Origin: Ruoffia sp044336205
GTDB lineage: Bacteria; Bacillota; Bacilli; Lactobacillales; Aerococcaceae
Reading direction: 5' to 3'
Assembly: GCA_044336205.1 (NCBI GenBank)
Contig: CP172318.1
Location: 2,046,001-2,110,000, forward strand
Length of the DNA stretch: 64,000 nt
Shown here: one piece after another, positions 54,388 to 63,380 of the stretch
Layout: every line of letters starts with the position of its first letter
Position numbering within the stretch: position 1 is the stretch's first letter
Position numbers and translations under genes: made by a program
The notes under the pieces: generated by a model
Database searches by the model: none
Told to the model about the DNA's origin: nothing
Seen by the model: only the letters and a program-made list of their open reading frames with translations

Positions 54388-55027
54388 ATCTTAGCTTCCT
54401 TTCTACAAAGTAAAACACCATTAAGATTGGCAATAAAATCACTGCATACGAGACAACTAACATGAACAAGGCTTCATTCGTATTGTAATACAAACCAATG
54501 AGATCCTTGGCCACATACATTAAGCCAGCTAGCGCAATCACACTAAAAACCGATGTCTCTTTAATTAAAAAGATAATATTCGCTAACAAAGCTGGAAATG
54601 AAATCGTTAATGCTTGTGGAAGAATAATGTAGCGAATGACTTGAGATTTATTTAAACCAATACTCAAACCAGATTCAACCTGAGTTTCTTCAACAGCTTC
54701 CAAACCGCTGCGAAATGCCTCTGACATATAGCTTCCGCCCAGAAAGATGAGACCAATCACTCCACACACCTCTGAACTCAAAACGATTCCTACTTTTGGT
54801 AAGCCAAAATAAAGAAAAAATAATTGAATCAACAATGGAGTGTTGCGCGATAGTTCAATATAGATGGTACTGACTTTAGCAAATAATGGTACTTTAAAAT
54901 ACCGCAACAAACACGTCATCAGCCCAACGATGATCGCACCAATGATTCCAATAGAGGCAATCGTAAATGTCAGCTTGCCTGCTTCAATATATAAGGGAGC
55001 AAATTCAGTTATAAACTCTAAATCCAT
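54368..55027 (-). CDS. Amino-acid ABC transporter permease
   Basis: The 219-residue polar amino-acid permease has IELSRNTPLLIQLFFLYFGLP, typical of the HisMQ family, and the coupling loop GLNKSQVIRYIILPQALTISFPAL. First gene of the operon permease-permease-ATPase-binding protein. The ribosome site (GAGAATGA) is modest. Confidence 0.9.
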   Translation of the reverse strand: MDLEFITEFAPLYIEAGKLTFTIASIGIIGAIIVGLMTCLLRYFKVPLFAKVSTIYIELSRNTPLLIQLFFLYFGLPKVGIVLSSEVCGVIGLIFLGGSYMSEAFRSGLEAVEETQVESGLSIGLNKSQVIRYIILPQALTISFPALLANIIFLIKETSVFSVIALAGLMYVAKDLIGLYYNTNEALFMLVVSYAVILLPILMVFYFVERKLRYAGFGN

Positions 55028-55364
55028 ACTATTTCATTCTCAAATATTTTTATCATTTAATTCGTATTTTCTAATATAATCTTAATCAATAATACATTAT
55101 ATTTTAAATTTTGAGTATTAGGAAAAAGTGATGGCTAGGCGTGAGTTTTAATCAATAACAATAAGCGGTTTTTATTGTTAGTTTTTTATAGTTTGAAAGC
55201 GTTATAAAACGTATTTAATAATTAACCGTTAAGGATTGTATTCGGTTTCGTAATGATGCACGAAGTCAAATTCCTACTCACGAATCATTGCCGACTCTCC
55301 TTTACTCTCAATTATACTCAACGAGTCACGTTGAAGATTTGGTTCACAATACCAACAACAAAAA
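55028..55364. other. Leader/intergenic region of the amino-acid ABC operon
   Basis: 337 AT-rich bases between the operon start and IS copy 2. TTGGT/ACCAA and TCAACGAGTCACGTTGA inverted repeats lie at about 55310-55355. No T-box, riboswitch or small gene recognised. Confidence 0.4.
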
Positions 55365-57119
55365 GAGGCTGGGACAAAAGCCACTAAATAAAAACGACGA
55401 GAAATTAGATTAACTAATTTTCTCGTCGTTTTTGCTATATATAATTAGGCATACAAAAAGCACCCTGATATAATATTAGTAAATAGACACTAAACATTAA
55501 AGGGGTGCTTTTTATGTACGTACATTATAACATGAATCAAACTTCACTTCCATTAGAATTATCTACTTGTATTGATCCCAACCATATTGTTTTTTCTATC
55601 TATAACTTTGTCGATTCATTGGACGATCATTACTTTAAAATTTTTGAGACTCAGGACGGTCGTCCTGCCTATCACCCAAAACCACTCATCATGTCTCTTC
55701 TTTATGCTTACAGTAAAGGTATTTTTAGTGGTCGAAAGATTGAAGAAATGATGGAAGAAAATCTACCGATGCAATGGCTTGTTGCCCAACAAGTGATTAG
55801 CTATCGCACGATTAATCGATTTCGTTCTTCTGACAACTGTAGTCGTCTTTTAGAGAATATATTTATCGAATTTACAATTCAATTAAAATTGGAAAAACTA
55901 ATCACTTTAGAGAATGTCTTTATTGATGGGACGAAGATTGAAGCCAATGCCAATAAGTATACTTTTGTCTGGAGAAAAGCAACGGAAAGATTTGCGGAAC
56001 GTCTGAAAACATCTGCTCGTGAATATTACTTTGAAGAAATTCAACCGATGGTTGATGCAGGTATTCAATACGATGAAGAGTTGGAATTGGAAGAGTCTAT
56101 GCTTCAAGAGATTACCGAACTAATTGAAGAAGAAGTTGAAAAACTGTCACAAGATATTGAAGAGAATCCTGTAAAAGGACCAGATCCTCGTAAACAAGCT
56201 CGTCGTCGCCTCAAGAAACATCATCGGAAAGTGAGCCAGGATTTTCTGCCTCGAAAACGAAAGTATCATCAACAGTTTGAGACGTTCGATGGTCGAAACA
56301 GTTACTCAAAAACAGATACTGATGCGACGTTTATGCGAATGAAAGACGACCCTATGATGAATGGTCAGTTGAAAGCCGGGTATAATATTCAGATTGGTAC
56401 AGAAAATCAATTTGTTCTTCATTATGATGTTTTTCCGAATCCGACGGATACACGGACGCTACAACCTTTTATCGAAACCTTTCCTCATCGACCTAAACGC
56501 ATTGTAGCTGATGCAGGGTACGGTAGTGAAGAAAACTTAACTTACTTAGACGATAATGATATTGACCATCTTATTAAATACAACCGATTTGATAAAGACC
56601 AAAAAAAGAAACACAAAACATCAGATAAAAACTTAGGAAATTGGGTTTATAATGAAGAAGAAAAGACCTTTACGCACCCAGACGGTACGATCTATTACTA
56701 CAGCCATCAATCCAAACGGAGAAATAAATTGAGTGGCTATACTTCTCAAGTAGCGGTTTATAAACCAACAGATCCAGAGAATGCGCCGCAAAAGGCGCTT
56801 TACTATAATGAGAAGTATCAAATTTTGAAAAATACAGAAGCAGAAAAGCTTTTATCTAAAGAAGGTTCAACAATCTTTGCCAAACGAAAGATTGATGTTG
56901 AGCCAGTCTTTGGCCAGATAAAGGCTAATTTAGGATTCACACGATTTAACCTAAGGGGTAAATCGAAGGTAAAAACAGACATTGGGTTGGTCTTGATGGC
57001 CAACAATCTGAAGAAATATGCAAAAAACAAGGTAATAAAATAAGAGAACTTACAAATTCTTTGACAGAAAATGTAGGTTCTCTTTTATTTTAGAATCCAG
57101 GACCTTTTGTCCCAGCCTC
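55365..57119 (+). mobile_element. IS1182-family element, copy 2 (1755 bp)
   Basis: Appears identical in length and sequence to copy 1, same orientation. Ends GAGGCTGGGACAAAA and its inverse. Flanks extend the inversion with ACAAAAA on the left and TTTTTGT on the right, forming a terminator-like hairpin into which the element appears to have inserted. No separate direct target duplication is visible. Confidence 0.85.
55514..57043 (+). CDS. IS1182-family transposase, copy 2
   Basis: Same protein as the copy at 33315-34844 with no residue difference seen (509 residues, DUF772 plus DDE motifs). The identity indicates recent transposition or gene conversion. The same AAAGGGG site and read-through-sensitive hairpin precede the ATG. 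Confidence 0.88.
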   Translation: MYVHYNMNQTSLPLELSTCIDPNHIVFSIYNFVDSLDDHYFKIFETQDGRPAYHPKPLIMSLLYAYSKGIFSGRKIEEMMEENLPMQWLVAQQVISYRTINRFRSSDNCSRLLENIFIEFTIQLKLEKLITLENVFIDGTKIEANANKYTFVWRKATERFAERLKTSAREYYFEEIQPMVDAGIQYDEELELEESMLQEITELIEEEVEKLSQDIEENPVKGPDPRKQARRRLKKHHRKVSQDFLPRKRKYHQQFETFDGRNSYSKTDTDATFMRMKDDPMMNGQLKAGYNIQIGTENQFVLHYDVFPNPTDTRTLQPFIETFPHRPKRIVADAGYGSEENLTYLDDNDIDHLIKYNRFDKDQKKKHKTSDKNLGNWVYNEEEKTFTHPDGTIYYYSHQSKRRNKLSGYTSQVAVYKPTDPENAPQKALYYNEKYQILKNTEAEKLLSKEGSTIFAKRKIDVEPVFGQIKANLGFTRFNLRGKSKVKTDIGLVLMANNLKKYAKNKVIK

Positions 57120-57204
57120 TTTTTGTCTGTCTAATTGACAAGGGGCAGTTCAGCGAACTGTCCGTTTTTATTGTTAATGAAAACCTATCTCTTGCTATGT
57201 GCTT

Positions 57205-58500
57205 CTAGAATTGAACGACACCTAAGAGTGTTGCAGCTATTAATGTAATGATACTTGCTGCCCACATAATTGGTAAGTTTGCTTTAATATGTTCACCAAT
57301 GGTTGTACCTGCCAATGATACCCCAACGTAGTTGGCAGCAACTGTTGGACTGATATAAGTACCAAAAGTACCTGTAATTAAGAATGTTGCAGCAACTGTC
57401 TCTGGTGAAATTCCAAATGGTTCTACAATTCCGATTACAATTGGAAGTAATGCGAAGTAGAATGCATCTGTACCAAGAACCATCATTAATGGAACTGAGA
57501 ATAATGCTAAGAACCAGTGGGTATGTGGTGCAATGAATTCTGGTAATGCGTTAATAATCGTTGTAGCCATTGCTTCAACCATTCCAGAACCTTCAATAAC
57601 ACCGATGAAGATACCTACAGCGAATAATGTCATCGTCATAACGATAGCGTTATTACCATATTCTTGAATTTTCTTACCTTGTTCTTTCACAGATCTAAAG
57701 TTACCTAAGATTGCGAATGCATATGCAACCATGAAGATAAAGTGCATTGGTAAACCTGTATCAATGAATAATAAAGCTAACATAATTAATGTTACAACTA
57801 AGTTGTAAATATAAAGACCTTTACTTGTTTTTGGTTCTGAAGTTACATCTCCAGCTAAATCAGCAATATTTACATTACCATTGACTGAGCCTTCACGTTT
57901 ACGACGCGAGTTAATCACAGCGTTAATGATAGCTAATAAGAACATTACAACAACAGCTGGGAAGATGAATGAATAAAGATCTGAAACCTCTACCCCAGCA
58001 ACAGAAGCAGCACGAATTGTTGGTCCACCCCATGGGATAATGTTCATTGCTGCCATTAATCCAACCACTGTTCCTAAGAATACGACCGGTTTAACCCCTA
58101 ATCTATCCATGATTGGTTTGAAAGCTGGAACTGCGATTAAGTACGTTGAAGCACCACTACCATCCAAGTGAGCTACAGTTGCAACTAATAAAACCGCAAT
58201 AAAGATTGCAGTAACTTTGTTACCAACTTTACTAATTACAAAATCCACTAACGGGTCGAACAATCCCTGTTCTGACATTAATGTAAAGAATGAGATTGAG
58301 AACAAGAACAACACTGCTGTATTTAAGATAGATGCTAACCCATCGTTAACATATAAACTTATATCCGCAATACTTGCTCCAGAAACTACCGCTGCGATTA
58401 ATGGTAAAGTGATGAAAGCCATCGGTGGAGACATTTTCTCTCCGATTAAGACATACATCAATATGATTATGAGTATAAAACCTACAATTGCTAAATACAT
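57205..58500 (-). CDS. Citrate:cation symporter, CitMHS family
   Basis: The 431-residue membrane protein has about 11-12 hydrophobic segments and family landmarks: GEKMSPPMAFITLPLIAA at the start, HLDGSGASTYLIAVPAF, NIIPWGGPTIRAA and the late FLITGTFGTYISPTVAANYVG. CitMHS proteins import citrate complexed with Mg or Ca, or with protons. It lies beyond citX in the same direction, with its own upstream region and a cre site, and supplies the citrate lyase operon. Confidence 0.88.
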   Translation of the reverse strand: MYLAIVGFILIIILMYVLIGEKMSPPMAFITLPLIAAVVSGASIADISLYVNDGLASILNTAVLFLFSISFFTLMSEQGLFDPLVDFVISKVGNKVTAIFIAVLLVATVAHLDGSGASTYLIAVPAFKPIMDRLGVKPVVFLGTVVGLMAAMNIIPWGGPTIRAASVAGVEVSDLYSFIFPAVVVMFLLAIINAVINSRRKREGSVNGNVNIADLAGDVTSEPKTSKGLYIYNLVVTLIMLALLFIDTGLPMHFIFMVAYAFAILGNFRSVKEQGKKIQEYGNNAIVMTMTLFAVGIFIGVIEGSGMVEAMATTIINALPEFIAPHTHWFLALFSVPLMMVLGTDAFYFALLPIVIGIVEPFGISPETVAATFLITGTFGTYISPTVAANYVGVSLAGTTIGEHIKANLPIMWAASIITLIAATLLGVVQF

Positions 58501-58555
58501 ATTTTCCTCCTACATACATATATTATTTTGTGAAACTCCCCCCAAACAACTTTAA

Positions 58556-58570
58556 AGAAATCGTTTGCAT
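58556..58570 (-). promoter_or_regulatory. cre site upstream of the citrate transporter
   Basis: ATGCAAACGATTTCT (minus strand) fits the CcpA consensus WTGNAANCGNWNNCW at every position. It lies about 56-70 bases before the ATG, near or just after the likely promoter, so glucose should repress transport. Confidence 0.7.
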
Positions 58571-58668
58571 TCACATTTTAATGTAATTATCCTATTAAAA
58601 CATTTATACTGTCTTTTAACTGTTCTTTGCATGTTCATTCACTCACATAAAGCGCAGTAGAAAATCGC

Positions 58669-59202
58669 TTATCCTAAAAGGATATTCGCGATTGCTTCTT
58701 GTGATTCTTCAATTGAATGTTTACGAGAACGCGCACATTCTTTAGCTGGACGGTCGCAAATATAACATTGACGCATTCCTACTCCAACCTCTTCACGCTT
58801 CAAACTTCTTAATTTTCCGTCTTCTAATTTAACGACATCTAAATCAAAGACACGGCCTTTTGAATGCGTTTCTTCAAGTGCTACCATTCTTTTTTTCAAT
58901 TCAATGCTATCAATATCCACAAAGAAATATGCTTCTGGCCCCGTTGGCAAGTTCAAATCTTCCGAAAACTGAATCGTCACATCATCTAACTTTGCTTTTA
59001 TTTCTGTCAGCATCTCTTCAAAGACACCCACTAGATAAAGTGATGTTTTAATATCACCTGGTATATTCAAAGTGACAGATAATAATGAACCCGGAGAATA
59101 TTGATTAATAATCTGGGTCTGTCTGAATGCACGTTTTTCACGCGCATCCAGCATCTCCATTAAACTTACTTCCGGGCCATTAAATATTTTATCCTTATAC
59201 AT
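58669..59202 (-). CDS. citX: Apo-citrate lyase phosphoribosyl-dephospho-CoA transferase
   Basis: CitX attaches the prosthetic group precursor to the CitD acyl carrier. The protein (about 177 residues) has GPEVSLMEMLDAREKR, GRVFDLDVVKLEDGK (a CitX-type D-x-D motif) and the C-terminal RQCYICDRPAKECARSRKH with paired cysteines. The start is uncertain: ATG 59202 overlaps the citF stop, and an ATG at 59217 is also possible. CitG, the partner that makes the precursor, is not in the window. Confidence 0.88.
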   Translation of the reverse strand: MYKDKIFNGPEVSLMEMLDAREKRAFRQTQIINQYSPGSLLSVTLNIPGDIKTSLYLVGVFEEMLTEIKAKLDDVTIQFSEDLNLPTGPEAYFFVDIDSIELKKRMVALEETHSKGRVFDLDVVKLEDGKLRSLKREEVGVGMRQCYICDRPAKECARSRKHSIEESQEAIANILLG

Positions 59203-60727
59203 TGCGAACAACGTCAATCATCGTACCGTCACGGTATTGAATTAAAGCAACGTCTTTCTCTCCATATTCAATTGGTTGAGGTGTTCCTACTATTGCGTAA
59301 GCTTTCTCTTTTAATTCTTCAATTGTAAATTGTGGAATATCAACGTTCTTGAAGTGTTCTACTAAATCTTGACGCTGTGGATTAATGGCAATACCAATTT
59401 CAGTAACAACTACGTCAACACTTGATCCTGGTGTAATGACTGTGTTAACTTGCTCAACAACTGTCGGTATTCTTCCTCGAACTAACGGCGAGATAACTAA
59501 AGACATTTTACTTGCTGATGCTGTATCTGGATGACCACCAATGGCTCCACGAATTACTCCATCCGATCCAGTAACAACGTTAACATTGAATTCTGTATCG
59601 ATTTCAAGTGCCGATAAAATACATACATCCAGTTGGTTGATCGCAGCCCCTTTAAATAATGGGGAAGCGTAAAAAATCGCGTCAATTTCTGTATGCTCAG
59701 GATTACGTCCTAATGACTCTCCTGATGGTGCATCGAAGTCTTGAACATCAATTAATTTATCTACTAAGCCTTCCTCATGTAGCTCCACCATTGCATTTGT
59801 AATACCTCCTAATGCAAAACTAGCTGTGATATTCTCTTTAATCATATCTTCACGTAAGTAACGCGATACAGCTAATGATGCACCACCTGTACCTGTTTGG
59901 AATGAGAATTTATCTTTAAAGTATGGTGAGTTCGTAATCACTTGGTTAGCGTATTTTGCGATAACTAATTCTTTAGGGTTTTGTGTGAATCGAGTTGCCC
60001 CTTTAGCAATCCCAGAAGGATCTCCGATAGCATCGACTTCAACAACATAGTCAACATCTGTTTGAGGAATACTGATTGGTGTGTTTGGATAAGGCATCAA
60101 TGAGTCTGTAATGGCTACAACATTGTCTGCATATCTTGCATCCACTTTCGCGTAACCTAACGAGCCACAAATTGCTTTACCTTTAGTACCATTTATATTT
60201 CCATACGCGTCTGAACTTGGCGCACCTATGAAGGCAACGTCAATTTTGATTTCGCCTGATGCAATTGCTTGTGCACGTCCGCCGTGAGAACGTAGTACAA
60301 CTGGGTTTTTCATAATTCCGTCAGAAATTGCTGCTCCGACTTTATCACGTAAACCACTTGATGTAATATTTGTGACTACACCATTTTTAATATGTTCGAT
60401 TAATGGCTCATGAACGTTTGCAATTGAACTTGGTGCAATCGTTAAGTCTTTAATTCCCATCGCTGCAATCTCATCCATAACCATGTTTAGTACATAGTCA
60501 CCTTCTCGGAAGTGGTGGTGGAAGGAAATTGTCATACCGTCTTTAAGTCCTGTTTTTTCGATTGCTTCACGTAAGCTACCTACTAATTTGTCATCACCTG
60601 GTTTAATAGGATTGATTTTACGGATAGACTCTTCATATTGTGTGCTGTATTTAGATTCTTCTCCATAAGCACCGTATTGATCAACAATATGTTGTGGAAT
60701 ATCGCGACCGACTGTATTCTTAACCAT
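59195..60727 (-). CDS. citF: Citrate lyase alpha subunit (citrate CoA-transferase)
   Basis: CitF exchanges acetyl for citryl on the acyl carrier. The 510-residue length is normal. Landmarks are VGRDIPQHI near the start, DGMTISFHHHFREGDYV, SSGLRDKVGAAIS, VRSHGGRAQAI and GGHPDTASASK. It follows citE after two bases and overlaps citX by up to 23, so the complex genes are tightly coupled. Confidence 0.95.
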   Translation of the reverse strand: MVKNTVGRDIPQHIVDQYGAYGEESKYSTQYEESIRKINPIKPGDDKLVGSLREAIEKTGLKDGMTISFHHHFREGDYVLNMVMDEIAAMGIKDLTIAPSSIANVHEPLIEHIKNGVVTNITSSGLRDKVGAAISDGIMKNPVVLRSHGGRAQAIASGEIKIDVAFIGAPSSDAYGNINGTKGKAICGSLGYAKVDARYADNVVAITDSLMPYPNTPISIPQTDVDYVVEVDAIGDPSGIAKGATRFTQNPKELVIAKYANQVITNSPYFKDKFSFQTGTGGASLAVSRYLREDMIKENITASFALGGITNAMVELHEEGLVDKLIDVQDFDAPSGESLGRNPEHTEIDAIFYASPLFKGAAINQLDVCILSALEIDTEFNVNVVTGSDGVIRGAIGGHPDTASASKMSLVISPLVRGRIPTVVEQVNTVITPGSSVDVVVTEIGIAINPQRQDLVEHFKNVDIPQFTIEELKEKAYAIVGTPQPIEYGEKDVALIQYRDGTMIDVVRNV

Positions 60728-60729
60728 AA

Positions 60730-61617
60730 TTATAGTTCCTCCTCTGTAAAGATATTCGCTGCTTTAGCTAAAGCAATAACACGCTCAGCACGTTCAACGA
60801 TTGGCTTATCAACCATTTTTCCGTTAACAGAGATAACCCCTGAACCTTTTTCTTCAGCTTCTTGAATTGCCCAAATAATTTCTTTTGCATTGTCAATCTC
60901 TTTTTGAGTTGGTGCGTATTCATCATGAACAATTGAAATTTGACGAGGGTTGATAATTGATTTTCCATCGAAACCTAATTGTTTAATACGTCGTACTTCA
61001 TTTCTGAAGCCTTCTTCGTTATCTACGTCTGAATAAACAGTATCTAAAGCGGCAATACCTGCATCTCTCGCTGCATGTAGAATGAAGCTACGTGCGAAGA
61101 ATAATTCTTCTCCAGTGGCACTTCTTTCAGTCTTCATGTTTGTCACGTAGTCTTCTGCTCCTAGAGCAATACCGATTAAGCGGTCTGACGCGTGAGCAAT
61201 CTCACGTACATTTAAAATACCTGTAGCCGATTCGATCGCAGCCATAATATTTGTTCTACCTACTTCGATGCCGTTCTCTCTCTCAACTCGTTCGATAACA
61301 GCTTCGACATCTTTGATTTCTTGTGCATTTTCAGTTTTTGGTAAACGAATCACGTTCACGCCACCTAATACTGCTGCTTCGATATCCTGATCTCCACCAG
61401 CTTTTAAATCGTTAATACGAACAACCGTCTCAACGTTACTATAGTCAATATTTTTTAATGCATTATGTACTAACATACGTGCAGTATCTTTCTCGTTCAG
61501 TGATACAGCATCTTCTAAATCAAACATTACTGCATCTGAGCCGTATAAAGGCGCATCTCTAAGCATTGCTGCGTTAGCACCAGGCACAAACATCATCGTT
61601 CTTCTTAAACGCTCCAT
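60730..61617 (-). CDS. citE: Citrate lyase beta subunit (citryl-ACP lyase)
   Basis: CitE cleaves citryl-ACP to oxaloacetate and acetyl-ACP. The 295-residue TIM-barrel protein begins LRRTMMFVPGANAAML, with VMFDLEDAVSLNEKD, VVRINDL, IESATGILNVREIA and DGKSIINPRQI, all family signatures with the metal-binding Glu and Asp. Its ATG lies 13 bases inside the end of the upstream citC-citD frame. Confidence 0.95.
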   Translation of the reverse strand: MERLRRTMMFVPGANAAMLRDAPLYGSDAVMFDLEDAVSLNEKDTARMLVHNALKNIDYSNVETVVRINDLKAGGDQDIEAAVLGGVNVIRLPKTENAQEIKDVEAVIERVERENGIEVGRTNIMAAIESATGILNVREIAHASDRLIGIALGAEDYVTNMKTERSATGEELFFARSFILHAARDAGIAALDTVYSDVDNEEGFRNEVRRIKQLGFDGKSIINPRQISIVHDEYAPTQKEIDNAKEIIWAIQEAEEKGSGVISVNGKMVDKPIVERAERVIALAKAANIFTEEEL

Positions 61618-62924
61618 GTTGCAATCTCCTTCCAGTTAAATTTAGTTTCATCAGCAGCGCGGTAAACAGCTGCAATTGTTCTTGCTTGAACGGTACAATC
61701 TAATGCACCTTGGTCAACAGCAGTTACTTTTGCGTTTTTCACTTCAAGCTTTTCTAAAGTTTCTTTAATGACCTTACGGATTTGTGCTCCGAATTGTTTC
61801 TCTACACTACTTTCTAGTTCAATCTCGATACCATTATCTGATTGAGATACAGTGATCATAATGTCAGAAGACTCTACTGTCCCTGCGACACCATTTTGTT
61901 TTATTTCCATCTTTTTCACCTCAAATTTATTTTTGCTTTGAATATAGTCGAACGTTGTACTTGGAACTAAATTTTTAATGCTTTCTGGATGACCTTCCGA
62001 AAGTGCTTGACGTACTTTCGTTGCACTAATCACTTCACCTTCTACTTTTAATCTTGGAATAATTTCTAATTCCAAATCATCTTGAAAAACTTCGTTCATA
62101 CTTTCGTTATAGATCTCTGTTACGCTTGAATAGGGCTCTTGACCGACGAGTCGGTGTTTGATATTAAGAATCGGAGCCACTTTTTCTTTAAATAACGTAG
62201 CATCAACCGTTGCTTGAATTCGCGCGACACTTTCTTGAGCACGATCTCGTAAGAAATATGATGGGAATGTAGCCGAAGAGACCATATAATCATTCGTTGG
62301 TAAGACAATAACTTTTGTCATGTCAGCGGTTGCACGTTTTACCAACATCATTCGCTCCTCATCGCTAAATTCAGAACGATCTTCAGACAGAACGAATACA
62401 TACACGTAATCACTTCGTTTGGCTGTTTCTTCAATTAAGTGAAGGTGCCCTTTAGTTATCGGATTGGCGTTCATAACGACTGCGCCATTATTTCCTTCTT
62501 TTTTATGATTACTTAACATAGATAAGTAATCTTCAAAATTAGGATGACCAAATTCCATGAAGGTAACATTCGACGTCTCTACAATTTTATTAAAGCCTAG
62601 TGATTTAAAGTAAACACTATTCGTTGGACATGTATAGACGAAATAATGATTTGAGCCATTACTTCTTAGTTGATTCATTAGTTGGACAATAATATCCGTC
62701 AGAAAGTTTTCTGATTGATAGTCTGAATGAACGGCTACACATTTAATAACGTTGCCAGAATATGAACCAGTAGCAACGAGATCATCACCTTTATAAATAC
62801 CTACTGTATAATCAGTCTGTTCCTGAGTGCTTAAGTTGGAAGCTTCTAATAAACCTTCCCAATCTTTGCGTGCACTTTGGCTTCGATGAATCCATAAACG
62901 TTTCGTTGTATACACTATCATCAT
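61605..62924 (-). CDS. citC: Fused citrate lyase ligase (CitC) and acyl carrier subunit (CitD)
   Basis: Residues 1-335 are CitC, the ligase that acetylates the carrier: an N-terminal GNAT-like part, then the nucleotidyltransferase motif MNANPITKGHLHLIE at about 151-165. From M339 the frame is CitD (MEIKQNGVAGTVESSD..., 101 residues) with the Ser near its residue 14 that carries the prosthetic group. No stop separates them. GAGGTG (61922-61917) lies six bases before the CitD ATG at 61910, so CitD can also be made alone. Usually these are two genes, citC and citD. Confidence 0.85.
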   Translation of the reverse strand: MMIVYTTKRLWIHRSQSARKDWEGLLEASNLSTQEQTDYTVGIYKGDDLVATGSYSGNVIKCVAVHSDYQSENFLTDIIVQLMNQLRSNGSNHYFVYTCPTNSVYFKSLGFNKIVETSNVTFMEFGHPNFEDYLSMLSNHKKEGNNGAVVMNANPITKGHLHLIEETAKRSDYVYVFVLSEDRSEFSDEERMMLVKRATADMTKVIVLPTNDYMVSSATFPSYFLRDRAQESVARIQATVDATLFKEKVAPILNIKHRLVGQEPYSSVTEIYNESMNEVFQDDLELEIIPRLKVEGEVISATKVRQALSEGHPESIKNLVPSTTFDYIQSKNKFEVKKMEIKQNGVAGTVESSDIMITVSQSDNGIEIELESSVEKQFGAQIRKVIKETLEKLEVKNAKVTAVDQGALDCTVQARTIAAVYRAADETKFNWKEIATWSV

Positions 62925-63326
62925 CCTTTTTATTGACTAAAAGTTCTATTTCCTCCCCAAACCAATATTGTATGAAGAAAAATATTTATTTCTTCATCCT
63001 GCTATTCATTATATATTAATTATATTAATCGTGTTGTTTTTCCTCTGTATTTTATAATTCTGAACCTTATTCTACCTAACATGTTAACGTTATCAGATAT
63101 TTAGAATGTTATTCTGATGTAAATATTATGACAGAATCACCTATAGAGTTGTTGCATTAAATTTATTTTAATTTACTTTTTTCTATATAAAGCTGTTTTA
63201 ATCAGCTATCTATATAAGGTCTTTTGGAGGTATATTTAATCCTGTTTTTATTTTATGTAAAAAATTTTCACTCAAAAAAAACACCATTAGAACAGTATTT
63301 TCCTAAAAAAGAATTTCATTCTGAGG
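62925..63326. other. Divergent control region of the citrate genes
   Basis: About 400 very AT-rich bases between citC-citD and oadA. A small hairpin (GAAGAAA with TTTCTTC) lies near 62970-62995 with a TACAAT box on the minus strand. A GntR-type CitI/CitO site may be here but was not identified. Confidence 0.4.
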
Positions 63327-63341
63327 TGTTTTCGCTTACAA
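63327..63341 (-). promoter_or_regulatory. cre site upstream of oadA
   Basis: TTGTAAGCGAAAACA (minus strand) fits WTGNAANCGNWNNCW throughout. It overlaps a possible -10 (TACAAT, 63338-63343) for oadA, so CcpA should repress oxaloacetate decarboxylation in glucose. Confidence 0.65.
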
Positions 63342-63380
63342 TAAAGATAAATAGAACTTATGAGAAAGGTTGATATATAT

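Noticed and set aside
55028..55364. Riboswitch before the amino-acid ABC operon
   Set aside because: Small inverted repeats exist, but I see no T-box, SAM, lysine or glycine riboswitch core and no leader terminator.
33166..57119. Composite transposon
   Set aside because: The two IS copies could act together, but the outer flanks share no target duplication, so two independent insertions are simpler.
57121..57204. Terminator specific to the citrate transporter
   Set aside because: A hairpin (CAGTTC with GAACTG) with a plus-strand T-run is present, but the T-run is on the wrong side for the minus-strand transporter, so it is not listed as its terminator.
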